This document shows positions 17,610-26,879 of a stretch of DNA of 64,000 nucleotides, in pieces. The DNA is taken from contig NZ_JAPNLH010000007.1 of the NCBI RefSeq assembly GCF_026627425.1, forward strand, positions 1 to 64,000, in the 5' to 3' direction. The notes below the pieces were generated by a model, which saw only the letters and a program-made list of their open reading frames with translations, was not told the DNA's origin and did not search any database. The stretch is from Arthrobacter endolithicus (GTDB lineage Bacteria > Actinomycetota > Actinomycetes > Actinomycetales > Micrococcaceae). The translations under genes were made by a program, and so were the position numbers. The stretch's first letter is position 1, and each line of letters begins with the position of its first letter.

Positions 17610-18542
17610 ATGGGACGGCTGACGCAACGCGTCCGAATGACGAAAGTCCGAATGTCGACGTCGACGGCGACGGCACGCGCAGGATCGGCGACCCATGGCT
17701 CGTCGACGCACGGAACGGTGCCGGCGGCTTCCATCTTCCGGGCGGCCGAACATCATGGGGAGGACACCCTGGCGGTGGAGGAGCCGCTGGAAATCCGTCT
17801 GGGGGACGTGCCCTTCAGCGTGACGATGCGGACTCCGGGTGATGACTTCGACCTGGTGGCAGGGTTCCTCGTCTCCGAGGGCGTTATTTGGGAACCAGGT
17901 CAATTGGTATCGCTGCGGTTCTGCGCCGGCGAGGACGAGAACGGCCGGCAGACCTTCAACGTGGTCCAGGCCCAGCTGCGACCGGATGTTGAACCGCCGG
18001 ATACGGGCCTGGCCCGGCACGTGTACACCACCAGTTCCTGCGGAATTTGCGGCACGGCATCCATTGACGCCGTGCGGAAATCTTCCCACTTCGCGCCGGA
18101 CGCACCGGTGCCCGGGGTGCCGTTGGTGGGGGTGGAACTGCTGGCTTCGCTGCCGGATAAGCTGCGGCAGCGGCAGAAACTCTTCGACCGGACCGGCGGA
18201 GTACATGCCGCCGGTTTGTTCAGTGCAAAGGGAGAACTGTTGTGTCTGCGTGAGGACGTTGGCAGGCACAACGCCGTGGACAAGGTGGTGGGGTGGGCCC
18301 TGCGGGAAGGCAGACTGCCCCTGAACTCAACTGTGCTCCAGGTTTCCGGGCGGGCCTCCTTTGAGCTGGTGCAGAAGGCATCCCTCGCCGGAGTGCCGAT
18401 CCTCGCGGCGGTGAGCGCGCCGTCGTCGTTGGCCGTGGAACTGGCCGAAAGCTCCTCTTTGACGCTCGTCGGGTTCAGCCGGGGCAGCAGCCTGAACGTT
18501 TACAGTCATCCGGAACGGGTCCTCGACCAATCCATCCATTGA
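17610..18542 (+). CDS. fdhD: Formate dehydrogenase accessory sulfurtransferase
   Basis: A 310-residue FdhD that carries sulfur from a cysteine desulfurase to the molybdenum cofactor of formate dehydrogenase. The active-site C-G-I-C motif sits in T-S-S-C-G-I-C-G-T near residue 149. Conserved E-D-V-G-R-H-N-A-V-D near residue 218 and V-S-G-R-A-S-F-E near residue 245 confirm the family. The first 40 residues are a Ser/Thr/Arg-rich extension. AAGGAG precedes the ATG. No formate dehydrogenase gene is in the window, so its partner must lie elsewhere. Confidence 0.92.
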   Translation: MGRLTQRVRMTKVRMSTSTATARAGSATHGSSTHGTVPAASIFRAAEHHGEDTLAVEEPLEIRLGDVPFSVTMRTPGDDFDLVAGFLVSEGVIWEPGQLVSLRFCAGEDENGRQTFNVVQAQLRPDVEPPDTGLARHVYTTSSCGICGTASIDAVRKSSHFAPDAPVPGVPLVGVELLASLPDKLRQRQKLFDRTGGVHAAGLFSAKGELLCLREDVGRHNAVDKVVGWALREGRLPLNSTVLQVSGRASFELVQKASLAGVPILAAVSAPSSLAVELAESSSLTLVGFSRGSSLNVYSHPERVLDQSIH

Positions 18543-18552
18543 GGAGTATCCA

Positions 18553-21500
18553 GTGCAGGATGACAGACTGCTGACCGAGGCCCGCTTGAGCCGCTTTGTC
18601 CGGGATCGGCTGCTGCCCGGCGTCTACACCCGCAGCGTCCCGCTGACCGTCACCGGCTGGACCGTTCCCGGCGAGCCCGTTCCGTTCAGCGAGGCGACGG
18701 CGCCGGCCACAGTGCGGGAGTACGTTCCAGTCGCACCGGGCGCCGCATGGGGGGCGCCCTGGTCCACGACCTGGCTGCACCTCACCGGACTGGTACCGGC
18801 GGGGTGGGGGAGGGCCGGCACGGCGTTGGAAGTCGTGGTGGATCTGGGTTTCACCACTGAGCTCCCCGGATTCCAGTGCGAAGGCATCGCCTGGCGGCAG
18901 GACGGAACCATCGCGAAAGCCATCTCGCCACGCAATCAGCACGTAGCGCTGGAGTTACTCGCCGGTACCGGCGCAGCGGAGGCCGGACAGCAGGCCGGCG
19001 GCGCGGAGGCCGGGCCGGCGAGTGCGGACGTTGGCAGGGCTGTGGACTTCTACGTAGAGGCGGCAGCCAATCCCGACGTGGCGGCGGGTTTCAGCTTCGC
19101 CCCCAGTCTCCTGGGGGACAAGGCGACGGCGGGCACGCTGCCGCAGTATCGGCTGGGGCCGATTGTGCTGGCCGAGCGGGATCTGCAGGTCTGGGAACTG
19201 TGCCAGGATGTCGCTGCCCTCAGCGGCTTGATGCTTGAACTGCCAACGGACCTGCCGCGCCGCTCCGAGATTCTGCGTGCGCTCGAAACCATGATGGACG
19301 TGATGGACCCGGATGACGTCGCGGGCACCGCCCTGGTCGGCAGGAGCGTGCTGGCCGGAGTGCTCAACAGACCGGCGTACGCATCCGCGCATGGCGTAGT
19401 GGCAACCGGCCATGCCCATATCGACTCGGCGTGGTTGTGGCCCGTGCGCGAGACCATCCGTAAATGTGCCAGGACGTTCGCTAACGTGCTGGCCCTGATG
19501 GATGACCACCCCGATTTCTTCTTCTCATGTTCCTCCGCCCAACAGCTGGCGTGGATGAAGGAGTACTACCCGGACTTGTTTGGCCGGATCAAGGCCAAAG
19601 TGGCCGCCGGGCAGTTTGTTCCGGTGGGCGGCATGTGGGTCGAGTCGGATACAAATATGCCCGGCGGGGAGGCGATGGCGCGGCAGTTTGTCGAGGGGAA
19701 GGATTTTTTCCGGCGGGAGTTCGACATTGACTGCAAGGAGACGTGGCTGCCGGATTCCTTTGGCTATTCTGCAGCGCTCCCGCAGATCGCCCGGGCGGCG
19801 GGAATGAAATGGTTCCTGACCCAGAAGATCTCCTGGAACCAAGTGAACAAGATGCCGCACCATACCTTCCTCTGGGAGGGCATTGACGGCAGCCGGATCT
19901 TTACGCATTTCCCACCCGTGGACTCCTACAGTTCGGACTTGGGCGCGGCGGACCTGGCGCACGCGCAGCGGAACTACCGTGAGCAGGGGCGCGGCACCTT
20001 GTCGCTGGTTCCCTTTGGCTACGGCGACGGCGGCGGCGGCCCCACCCGCGAAATGATTGCGGCGGCGCACCGGTCATCGGATTTGGAGGGCTCACCCACC
20101 GTGGTGATGGGAACCGCAGCACAGTTCTTTGAGCAGGCGCAGGCCGAGTACCCGGACCCTCCACTCTGGTTGGGCGAAATATATCTGGAACTGCACCGCG
20201 GCACCTACACCAGCCAGGCGAATATGAAACGGGGTAACCGGAGGAGTGAACACCTGCTCCGGGAAGCCGAGCTGTGGGCCACGACGGCCCAGGTGCGCAC
20301 CGGCGCAAAGTACCCGGCCGCGGAACTCAAACGCCTCTGGCAGCTGGTCCTGCTCCAGCAGTTCCATGACATCCTGCCCGGCAGCGCCATTGCCTGGGTC
20401 CACCAGGACGCCGAACGCAACTATGCCGCCGTCGCCCGTGATCTGGAAGCCCTCATCGCTGCCTCGGCACGGGCTCTGCTCGGGGAGGGGGAGACGGAAT
20501 TCCTGCTGAATGCTGCCCCGCATGAGCGTTCCGGCGTTCCTGCGCTCGCGGCGACCTCGGCATCCGTCCCCGAATTGCCGGTCGATGTCACAGCTCGGGA
20601 CGGCGGGTACATTTTGGACAACGGAATCATTCGGGCCGTACTGGACGGCAACGGACTGCTGACCTCTCTGATGGACTATGCCACCGGTCGGGAGGCCATT
20701 GCCCCGGGGAGCTTCGGCAACCACCTTCAGCTGCACCGCGACACTCCCAATGCCTGGGACGCCTGGGACATCGACGAGTTCTACCGCCGCAATGTCACCA
20801 GTTATGCACAAGCCCGCTCGGTGACCCTCGAACGCGCCGGCTGGGACGCCGTCGTCGTGGTAGAACGCCTCGTCGCTTCCTCGCCGGTAACGCAACGGAT
20901 CCGGCTGGCCGCCGGCGCGCCGTCGCTGGTTATCAGTACCGTTGTGGACTGGCAGGAAAGCGAGAAACTGCTCAAGCTCAGCTTCCCGTTGGATGTGCGG
21001 GCTGACCGCTCCGCCGCGGAAACGCAATTCGGCCACATCTACCGTCCCACGCACAGCAACACCTCCTGGGAGGCGGCCAAATTCGAAATCTGCGCGCACC
21101 GCTGGATCCACGTCGGCGAGCCGGGTTACGGCGTGGCCATCTCCAACGGTTCGACGTATGGACACGACGTGACCCGGGCGGTCCGCGCGGGGGGCGTGTC
21201 GGGATCGGAGGGCACGACGACGACGGTCCGGCTCTCGTTGCTGCGCGCGCCGCGCTGCCCGGATCCGTTCACCGACCAGGTCCGGCACGAACTGACGGTG
21301 ACTATCCGCCCCGGTGCCGGGATAGCCGATGCTGTGGAGGAAGGCTACCGGACCAACCTGGAGCCACGTCTGGTGCTGGGCGCGCACGGCGCCGACCCGC
21401 TGCTCACTGTTTTTAACGCGGCGCTGGTGATCGAAGCGGTGAAGCTGGCCGAGGACGGCTCGGGTGACGTCATTGTCCGGCTGTATGAATCGCTGGGAGA

Positions 21501-21666
21501 ACGTTCGGTAGGGCTCATCACTGCGAACTTTCCTGTTCTCGGGGTGCAGGCCACGGATCTGCTGGAAGTTCCGGTTGCCGCCGTGCCGGGTGTTACGCTG
21601 GGCCCGGATTCGGTCCAGCTGACGCTGCGGCCGTTCCAGCTGCTCACCCTGCGCTTCCGCCGCTGA
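18553..21666 (+). CDS. Alpha-mannosidase, glycoside hydrolase family 38
   Basis: A 1037-residue GH38 enzyme. The N-terminal domain (1-255) precedes the catalytic block G-H-A-H-I-D-S-A-W-L-W-P near residue 280, where H and D bind zinc. The nucleophile aspartate lies in L-P-D-S-F-G-Y-S near residue 400. The alpha-mannosidase middle and C-terminal domains follow (Q-F-H-D-I-L-P-G-S near residue 600). Residues 138-160 are an added Gly/Ala/Glu-rich stretch. There is no signal peptide, so it should act on mannosides inside the cell. The start is GTG at 18553, 10 bp after fdhD, though the functions are unrelated. Transporter partners are not obvious. Confidence 0.9.
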   Translation: MQDDRLLTEARLSRFVRDRLLPGVYTRSVPLTVTGWTVPGEPVPFSEATAPATVREYVPVAPGAAWGAPWSTTWLHLTGLVPAGWGRAGTALEVVVDLGFTTELPGFQCEGIAWRQDGTIAKAISPRNQHVALELLAGTGAAEAGQQAGGAEAGPASADVGRAVDFYVEAAANPDVAAGFSFAPSLLGDKATAGTLPQYRLGPIVLAERDLQVWELCQDVAALSGLMLELPTDLPRRSEILRALETMMDVMDPDDVAGTALVGRSVLAGVLNRPAYASAHGVVATGHAHIDSAWLWPVRETIRKCARTFANVLALMDDHPDFFFSCSSAQQLAWMKEYYPDLFGRIKAKVAAGQFVPVGGMWVESDTNMPGGEAMARQFVEGKDFFRREFDIDCKETWLPDSFGYSAALPQIARAAGMKWFLTQKISWNQVNKMPHHTFLWEGIDGSRIFTHFPPVDSYSSDLGAADLAHAQRNYREQGRGTLSLVPFGYGDGGGGPTREMIAAAHRSSDLEGSPTVVMGTAAQFFEQAQAEYPDPPLWLGEIYLELHRGTYTSQANMKRGNRRSEHLLREAELWATTAQVRTGAKYPAAELKRLWQLVLLQQFHDILPGSAIAWVHQDAERNYAAVARDLEALIAASARALLGEGETEFLLNAAPHERSGVPALAATSASVPELPVDVTARDGGYILDNGIIRAVLDGNGLLTSLMDYATGREAIAPGSFGNHLQLHRDTPNAWDAWDIDEFYRRNVTSYAQARSVTLERAGWDAVVVVERLVASSPVTQRIRLAAGAPSLVISTVVDWQESEKLLKLSFPLDVRADRSAAETQFGHIYRPTHSNTSWEAAKFEICAHRWIHVGEPGYGVAISNGSTYGHDVTRAVRAGGVSGSEGTTTTVRLSLLRAPRCPDPFTDQVRHELTVTIRPGAGIADAVEEGYRTNLEPRLVLGAHGADPLLTVFNAALVIEAVKLAEDGSGDVIVRLYESLGERSVGLITANFPVLGVQATDLLEVPVAAVPGVTLGPDSVQLTLRPFQLLTLRFRR

Positions 21667-21694
21667 CCGGGCAAGTCCGGTGCCCTGCGGCAGG

Positions 21695-22567
21695 CTAGAA
21701 CTCGTGCAGCAGTCGCTGGAGGAATTGCTGGGTGCGTTCCTGCTGAGGCTCGCGCAGAACTTCCGATGCGGGGCCGCGCTCCACAACGACGCCTCCGTCC
21801 ATGAAGATTACTTCGTCGGCCATTTGGCGGGCAAAACCCAGCTCGTGGGTGACGATCACCATGGTCCAACCTTCTTCGGCGAGTTCCTTGATGACACCCA
21901 GGACATCGCCAACCAACTCCGGGTCCAGGGCGGACGTCGGCTCATCGAAGAGCAGTAACTGGGGCCGCAGGGCCAGAGCGCGCACGATTCCGACCCGCTG
22001 CTGCTGGCCGCCGGAGAGTTCGAACGGGTAAGCATCCTTCTTTTCCAGCAGGCCGACACGGGCCAGCAGCCGCTCGGCTTCTTCGACGGCGAGCCCCCGT
22101 GGCCGCTTTTGGACCTTGACCGGTCCTTCAATGACGTTCTGCAGAACCGTCATGTGCGGAAAGAGGTTGTAATGCTGGAACACCATGGCACTGCGATCGC
22201 GGAGCGCGGCGATGTTCTTTCCCGATACCGCGCTCTTGCGCGAACCCGCGTCCTTGCGCGAACCCGCGTCCTTGCGCGAACCCGCGTCCTTGCGCGAACC
22301 CGCGTCCGCGCCGGAAATCCGGCCGCCAAAATCCAGCCGCAGCTCCCCGGTTCCGTTCCCGCCCAGGGCCACGGTACCGCCGTCGGGCATCTCCAGTCCG
22401 TTCAGGCAACGCAGAACGGTGGTCTTCCCGGACCCCGAGGGTCCGATCAGCGCCACGACTTTGCCCTTGGATACGTCCAGATCGATGCCCCGGAGAACCG
22501 CGTTGCTGCCGAAGGACTTGGTCAGTCCTCTGACCGTGAGCACCGGTGCTTCATCAGTGGGCGACAT
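21695..22567 (-). CDS. Polar amino-acid ABC transporter ATP-binding protein (GlnQ-type) with repeat insertion
   Basis: A 290-residue ATPase of a polar amino-acid importer. Walker [10 protein letters not shown] lies near residue 42, the Q-loop [10 protein letters not shown] near residue 132, the signature L-S-G-G-Q-Q-Q-R near residue 198, and Walker [10 protein letters not shown] near residue 219. GlnQ proteins are usually about 245 residues. The extra length is an insertion between Walker A and the Q-loop holding four copies of D-A-G-S-R-K. It overlaps the permease gene upstream by 14 bp. The substrate is uncertain (cystine or a basic or acidic amino acid). Confidence 0.9.
   Translation of the reverse strand: MSPTDEAPVLTVRGLTKSFGSNAVLRGIDLDVSKGKVVALIGPSGSGKTTVLRCLNGLEMPDGGTVALGGNGTGELRLDFGGRISGADAGSRKDAGSRKDAGSRKDAGSRKSAVSGKNIAALRDRSAMVFQHYNLFPHMTVLQNVIEGPVKVQKRPRGLAVEEAERLLARVGLLEKKDAYPFELSGGQQQRVGIVRALALRPQLLLFDEPTSALDPELVGDVLGVIKELAEEGWTMVIVTHELGFARQMADEVIFMDGGVVVERGPASEVLREPQQERTQQFLQRLLHEF
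22235..22306. repeat. 18-bp minisatellite (4 perfect copies) in the GlnQ-type gene
   Basis: Four identical tandem copies of CTTGCGCGAACCCGCGTC fill 22235-22306 with no mismatches. On the coding strand each encodes six residues, so changes in copy number stay in frame. Perfect identity suggests recent expansion by slippage. It sits between Walker A and the Q-loop of the ATPase. Confidence 0.95.
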
Positions 22568-23219
22568 AGCGGTCCAATCTCTTTTCGAGCCGTGATTGTG
22601 CAGTGGACAGGACCAGGCAGATCACCCAATACACAGCGGCCGCCTCCAAATACAGCGCCATGAATTCCTGGCTGAAGGCCGCAACCTGCTGGGCCTGCCG
22701 GAACAGCTCCGTCACCAGAATCAACGACGCCAGCGAGGTATCTTTTACCAGCGAAATGAAAGTGTTGGACAACGGCGGAACGGAGACTCGGGCGGCCTGC
22801 GGCAAAATGATCCGCAGCAGTGCCTGCCCGCGGGACATGCCGATGGTGTGCGCGGCCTCCCATTGACCCTTCGGTACCGACAGGATCGCGGCCCGGATCA
22901 CTTCGGCCGCATAGCCGCCCACATTCAGCGAGAAAGCGATAATCGCACTGGGCCACGGATCCAGCCTGACGCCGATGGTCGGCAGGCCATAGAAGATCAC
23001 GAAAAGCTGCACCAGTAACGGGGTGCCGCGGATCACTGAAACATAAAAGCGTCCAATGCCGGCCAGCACCACGTTCCGGCTCAGCCGCATGAGCGCCACG
23101 ATCAGGGCCAGGATCAAACCCAGCACAAAGGAGGCGAGGGTCAGCGGGATGGTGCCTTTGATCGCGCCGCCGATCAGCGGCCCCAGCGAACTCCAGACCA
23201 AGTCCCAGTTAACACTCAT
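22554..23219 (-). CDS. Polar amino-acid ABC transporter permease
   Basis: A 221-residue HisM/GlnP-type membrane subunit with about five predicted helices. The first begins near residue 18 (G-T-I-P-L-T-L). The family signature R-G-T-P-L-L-V-Q-L near residue 64 and the EAA loop E-A-A-H-T-I-G-M-S near residue 120 would contact the ATPase. It forms a single permease that presumably homodimerises. Encoded between the binding protein (20 bp upstream) and the ATPase (overlapping by 14 bp), it belongs to one operon transcribed leftward. Confidence 0.92.
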   Translation of the reverse strand: MSVNWDLVWSSLGPLIGGAIKGTIPLTLASFVLGLILALIVALMRLSRNVVLAGIGRFYVSVIRGTPLLVQLFVIFYGLPTIGVRLDPWPSAIIAFSLNVGGYAAEVIRAAILSVPKGQWEAAHTIGMSRGQALLRIILPQAARVSVPPLSNTFISLVKDTSLASLILVTELFRQAQQVAAFSQEFMALYLEAAAVYWVICLVLSTAQSRLEKRLDRYVAH

Positions 23220-23239
23220 CGCTTAGCTTAGCGGGGCGG

Positions 23240-24049
23240 TCATTTGGAAACGTCCGCCGCAAAGTACTTCTGCGAAATTTTAGCCAGTGTCCCATCGGCC
23301 TGAAGATCCGCCAACGCCTTGTCCACGGCCTTGACCAATGCGGTGGAGCCCTTACGGAAGGCGAAGGCATTCTCGGACTTGTCCGGGCTTTCGGCAGCTA
23401 TCTTCAGGCCTGCGTCGGGATTGGTCTTCGCGTAATCAAGGTAGGTCAGTTTGTCATTGACCACTGCATCCACGCGGCCCTGGCGCAGCAGTGCAATGGC
23501 CTGCGCCCAGCCTTCAACGGCCTGGACATTTGCGCCGTTCTGTTGGGCCAGAGTGTAATAGTTGCTGGTCAGCGACTGCGCGGTGGTCTTGCCCTTGAGA
23601 GAGCCGAAGCTGGTGATGGAGTTATCGTCGGCCTTGGTCACGATAACCCCCGGCGAGACGGTGTACGGCGTGGAAAAATCGTACTTAGCGCTCCGCTGCG
23701 GGTTGATGGAGATCTGGTTGGCGATCATGTCGAACCGCTTGGCGTCGAGTCCGGCGAAAATCCCGTCAAACTGGGTTTCCTGGAACGTCGTGTTGACACC
23801 CATCTTGGCCGCCACGGCCTGGGCGATTTCTACGTCGTAGCCGGTCAGCTGGCCGGAACCGTCGGCATGGAAGGTGAAGGGTTTGTAGGTGCCCTCGGTG
23901 GCGATCACGAGCGTACCTTTGGAGGTCACGTCGCTTAACGAGGTGTCGGTGCTGCCGGACGCGGAGCTGGAGCCCGAGCCTGTTGAGCAGCCTCCCAGAG
24001 CCAAAGAAGCTGCGACCAAACCAACAAGGGCAAAACGGCGGCGGTTCAT
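23240..24049 (-). CDS. Amino-acid ABC transporter substrate-binding lipoprotein
   Basis: A 269-residue SBP family-3 protein. An N-terminal lipoprotein signal ends at L-G-G-C (cysteine at residue 21), followed by a Ser/Gly linker. The periplasmic-binding fold begins near residue 49 with L-V-I-A-T-E-G-T-Y-K-P-F and G-Y-D-V-E-I-A-Q-A-V-A near residue 74. It should sit on the outer face of the membrane and hand a polar amino acid to the permease. The first gene of the operon. Its promoter region (24050-24259) is shared with the divergent ABC exporter. Confidence 0.92.
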   Translation of the reverse strand: MNRRRFALVGLVAASLALGGCSTGSGSSSASGSTDTSLSDVTSKGTLVIATEGTYKPFTFHADGSGQLTGYDVEIAQAVAAKMGVNTTFQETQFDGIFAGLDAKRFDMIANQISINPQRSAKYDFSTPYTVSPGVIVTKADDNSITSFGSLKGKTTAQSLTSNYYTLAQQNGANVQAVEGWAQAIALLRQGRVDAVVNDKLTYLDYAKTNPDAGLKIAAESPDKSENAFAFRKGSTALVKAVDKALADLQADGTLAKISQKYFAADVSK

Positions 24050-24259
24050 GAGGATGTCCTTCTTGAAAGAATGAGGCGGCCAGGTGTCTGTCCGCGGCCA
24101 CAGATTGCGACCATAGCAGCGTCAACGCGTTTACGGAGAGCTCTTATTTCCTCCCGTGAAGACATTTTGATGCAGGCCACGTTAACCTGCCGCACGCTGC
24201 AGGCCCTAGGCTTGATTCTCGGATACGGTGCGGGACACAGCAAAACCAAAGGAACCACC

Positions 24260-26158
24260 ATGAGTATGGAAGGCGCAGCCTGGAGCTCGCTCTGGAGCTC
24301 GATGCGTTCGGACAAGAGCGGCAGCGGGATCTCCAAAGACACCCCGAGGCGAACACTCGCTTTTGCCAGGCCGTACAGCGGCCGGCTGGTGATTTTCGTG
24401 CTGCTGTCCGTGGCGTCCGCGGTCCTCGCCGTAGCCACGCCGCTGTTCGCCGGGCGGGTCGTGGATGCCATTATCGCCCGCTCCGATGTGCAGGTGGTCA
24501 TCAACCTGGCCCTGCTGATCGCGCTGGTCGCGGTGCTGGATGCCGGCTTCTCGCTGGTGATCCGCTGGATCTCGGCGAACCTGGGTGAGGGCGTGATCCT
24601 GGACCTGCGCACCGCGGTGTTTAATCACGTGCAGAAGATGCCGATTGCCTTCTTTACCCGGACCCGGACCGGCGCCCTGGTCAGTCGGCTGAATAATGAT
24701 GTGATCGGCGCGCAACAGGCTTTCAGCGGCACGCTGTCGGGCATAGTCAGCAACTCCGTGGCCCTGATTCTGACGCTCGTGGTAATGCTCGGCAAGTCCT
24801 GGCAAGTGACCGTGCTGGCCTTGGTCCTGCTGCCCGTCTTCCTGATTCCGGCCCGGAGGTTTGGCTCCCGGCTGGCGGGCATGCGCAAGGAAGCGGCGGA
24901 TCTGAATGCTGACATGAGCACCCAGATGACGGAGCGCTTCTCTGCCCCTGGCGCGACCCTGGTCAAGCTCTTTGGCCGGCCGGCGGAGGAATCCCGCGAA
25001 TTCACCGGACGGGCTGCCCGGGTGCGGGACATCGGCGTCCGGACAGCCGTCATGCAGTTTGTCTTCTTCACCGCGCTGATGCTAGTGTCCTCGCTTGCCC
25101 TTGCCCTGGTTTATGGTCTGGGCGGCTACTACGCCATCCGCGGGCAGCTGGCCGCGGGCGACGTCGTCGTCCTGGCATTGCTGTTGACCCGCCTCTATGC
25201 GCCGCTCACCGCGTTGGCCAACGCCCGGGTGGACATCATGAGTGCACTGGTCAGCTTCGACCGGGTTTTTGAAATTTTGGATCTAAAACCGCTGATCGCC
25301 GAAAAACCCGACGCGCGCGTGATCCCCCGTGGACCGGTAGCCGTGGAGTTCGACGATGTCCGCTTTGCCTACCCCTCCGCGGACAAGGTCTCGCTGGCGT
25401 CTCTGGAGGATGTGGCCACGCTGGATACCCGAGGCGGTGAGGAAGTGCTGCATGGGATCAGTTTCCGCGCTGAACCGGGACAGACGATTGCCCTCGTCGG
25501 GTCCTCCGGGGCGGGAAAGTCCACCATCGCGCAGCTATTGTCCCGTCTCTACGACGTCGATTCCGGTGCGGTCCGGCTCGCCGGAACGGACGTGCGCGAC
25601 GTGACGTTTGACTCGCTGCGCCAGAGCATCGGCATGGTTACCCAGGACGGGCACCTCTTCCATGAATCCATCCGCTCCAACCTGCGGCTGGCCAAACCGG
25701 ACGCCAGCGACGAACAGATCTGGGATGCGCTGAGCCGCGCGCGGCTCAAGGAAATGATCACCTCCCTGCCCGATGGGCTGGACACCGTGGTGGGGGAGCG
25801 CGGTTACCGGCTCTCCGGCGGCGAGCGTCAGCGCCTGACGATTGCCAGGCTGCTGCTGGTGCAGCCCGCCGTTGTCATTTTGGATGAGGCGACGGCGGCC
25901 CTTGACTCGACGAACGAGGCCGCGGTGCAGGCCGCGCTCGGGGAAGCGCTGCAGGACCGTACGGCAATAGTCATAGCGCACCGGCTCTCCACCATCAGGG
26001 CCGCGGACACAATTTTGGTCATCGAGGCCGGGCGTATCGTGGAACAGGGCACGCATGAGGACCTGCTGGCCGCTCGTGGGCGCTACGCGGAGCTGCATGA
26101 CACGCAGTTTGCGCAGGCTGTGGCCGCCGTCGTGGAAGCGCACGACTCCAAGGTTTAG
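24260..26158 (+). CDS. ABC exporter, fused membrane and ATPase domains
   Basis: A 632-residue half-transporter. Residues 35-345 form six membrane helices of the exporter type. The ATPase domain has Walker A G-S-S-G-A-G-K-S-T near residue 414, the signature L-S-G-G-E-R-Q-R near residue 516, and Walker B V-V-I-L-D-E-A-T-A-A near residue 537. Such proteins dimerise and export lipids, peptides or drugs. The substrate is unknown. The open frame extends upstream to 24071, but the ATG at 24260 with GGAA at 24251 fits the family start. Confidence 0.88.
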   Translation: MSMEGAAWSSLWSSMRSDKSGSGISKDTPRRTLAFARPYSGRLVIFVLLSVASAVLAVATPLFAGRVVDAIIARSDVQVVINLALLIALVAVLDAGFSLVIRWISANLGEGVILDLRTAVFNHVQKMPIAFFTRTRTGALVSRLNNDVIGAQQAFSGTLSGIVSNSVALILTLVVMLGKSWQVTVLALVLLPVFLIPARRFGSRLAGMRKEAADLNADMSTQMTERFSAPGATLVKLFGRPAEESREFTGRAARVRDIGVRTAVMQFVFFTALMLVSSLALALVYGLGGYYAIRGQLAAGDVVVLALLLTRLYAPLTALANARVDIMSALVSFDRVFEILDLKPLIAEKPDARVIPRGPVAVEFDDVRFAYPSADKVSLASLEDVATLDTRGGEEVLHGISFRAEPGQTIALVGSSGAGKSTIAQLLSRLYDVDSGAVRLAGTDVRDVTFDSLRQSIGMVTQDGHLFHESIRSNLRLAKPDASDEQIWDALSRARLKEMITSLPDGLDTVVGERGYRLSGGERQRLTIARLLLVQPAVVILDEATAALDSTNEAAVQAALGEALQDRTAIVIAHRLSTIRAADTILVIEAGRIVEQGTHEDLLAARGRYAELHDTQFAQAVAAVVEAHDSKV

Positions 26159-26272
26159 GCTTCGGCGCTTCATGATGGAGGGGTTTCCAGCCTCGACCAG
26201 TGAGGGCACGGAGCGCACCCGGGCCGCGCCGTCGTCCAGATTTACCGGACCTGAGGCGCCGGCTGCGGTCAG

Positions 26273-26713
26273 CTAACCGGTGCTGCGGAACAACGACGTG
26301 GTCAGCAGGAGATTCTTGTCCGGTCCGATGACGGTCCATTCGTAATCGAGCCGCGTGGTCGAGACTACGTGGTAGGTGACGTAGTAAGTGTCCGGTGCAC
26401 AGCTGTGCAAGGTGGTCCACTCGCCGGCGGACAGATTCAGCGTATGGAAGAAGCGTCCGTCGGGGAAGTAGATGTCCAGGGCCGCGGGCTCCGCGGCGGG
26501 GCGGAGAAGATAGTCGCGCGTGGCCGGACCGGTATGCGTCGGCCAGCTGATGGTGCCGCGTTCACGCTGCCCCAGCCCGCCGTCCTCGGACTCGAACAGA
26601 ACCGTCCCGTCGAAGCACCCGCGGGTGCCGCTGGAACGGTCCAGCAGCGTGCGCTTAACACGCCAGCTCCCGGCCAGATAGGCGCGCAGATCGGCGACGG
26701 ACACGGGCTCCAC
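26273..26713 (-). CDS. DUF6314 family protein
   Basis: A 146-residue beta-rich protein. L-A-G-S-W-R-V-K-R near residue 13, F-D-G-T-V near residue 34, the R-D-Y-L-L-R-P segment near residue 65 and the D-x-Y-x-V-x-Y closing strands match the DUF6314 family, which has no known function. The GTG start at 26713 lies one base after the 3' end of the tRNA gene transcribed in the same direction. The mRNA therefore has no room for a normal ribosome site outside the tRNA. GTG at codon 4 is the only nearby alternative. Confidence 0.75.
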   Translation of the reverse strand: MEPVSVADLRAYLAGSWRVKRTLLDRSSGTRGCFDGTVLFESEDGGLGQRERGTISWPTHTGPATRDYLLRPAAEPAALDIYFPDGRFFHTLNLSAGEWTTLHSCAPDTYYVTYHVVSTTRLDYEWTVIGPDKNLLLTTSLFRSTG

Positions 26714-26714
26714 G

Positions 26715-26788
26715 TGCGCGAGGCGGGATTCGAACCCGCGACCTTCCCTTTAGGAGAGGGATGCTCTATCCTGCTGAGCTACTCACGC
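26715..26788 (-). tRNA. tRNA-Arg (anticodon CCU)
   Basis: A complete 74-base cloverleaf on the minus strand. The acceptor stem GCGTGAG pairs with CTCGCGC (one G-U pair), the D-arm starts with GCTC, the anticodon stem TCCCT/AGGGA encloses loop CTCCTAA (anticodon CCU, reading AGG), and the T-arm is GCGGG-TTCGAAT-CCCGC. The discriminator is A and CCA is not encoded. Confidence 0.95.
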
Positions 26789-26879
26789 CCGCACCATTTG
26801 GAAACGTATTCGCAAACCGGTGCGGAAACTACCTTACCGGTTCCCGCGCGATGTCTGCGGCCACCGCTAAAGTGAAGCC

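Noticed and set aside
20092-21786. A 564-codon minus-strand frame opposite the alpha-mannosidase gene
   Set aside because: Fully antisense to conserved GH38 sequence, with no start signal and biased Arg/Gln composition.
26159-26272. Possible small gene between the ABC exporter and DUF6314
   Set aside because: Only a short frame without a ribosome site or recognisable peptide; I see nothing else in this gap.
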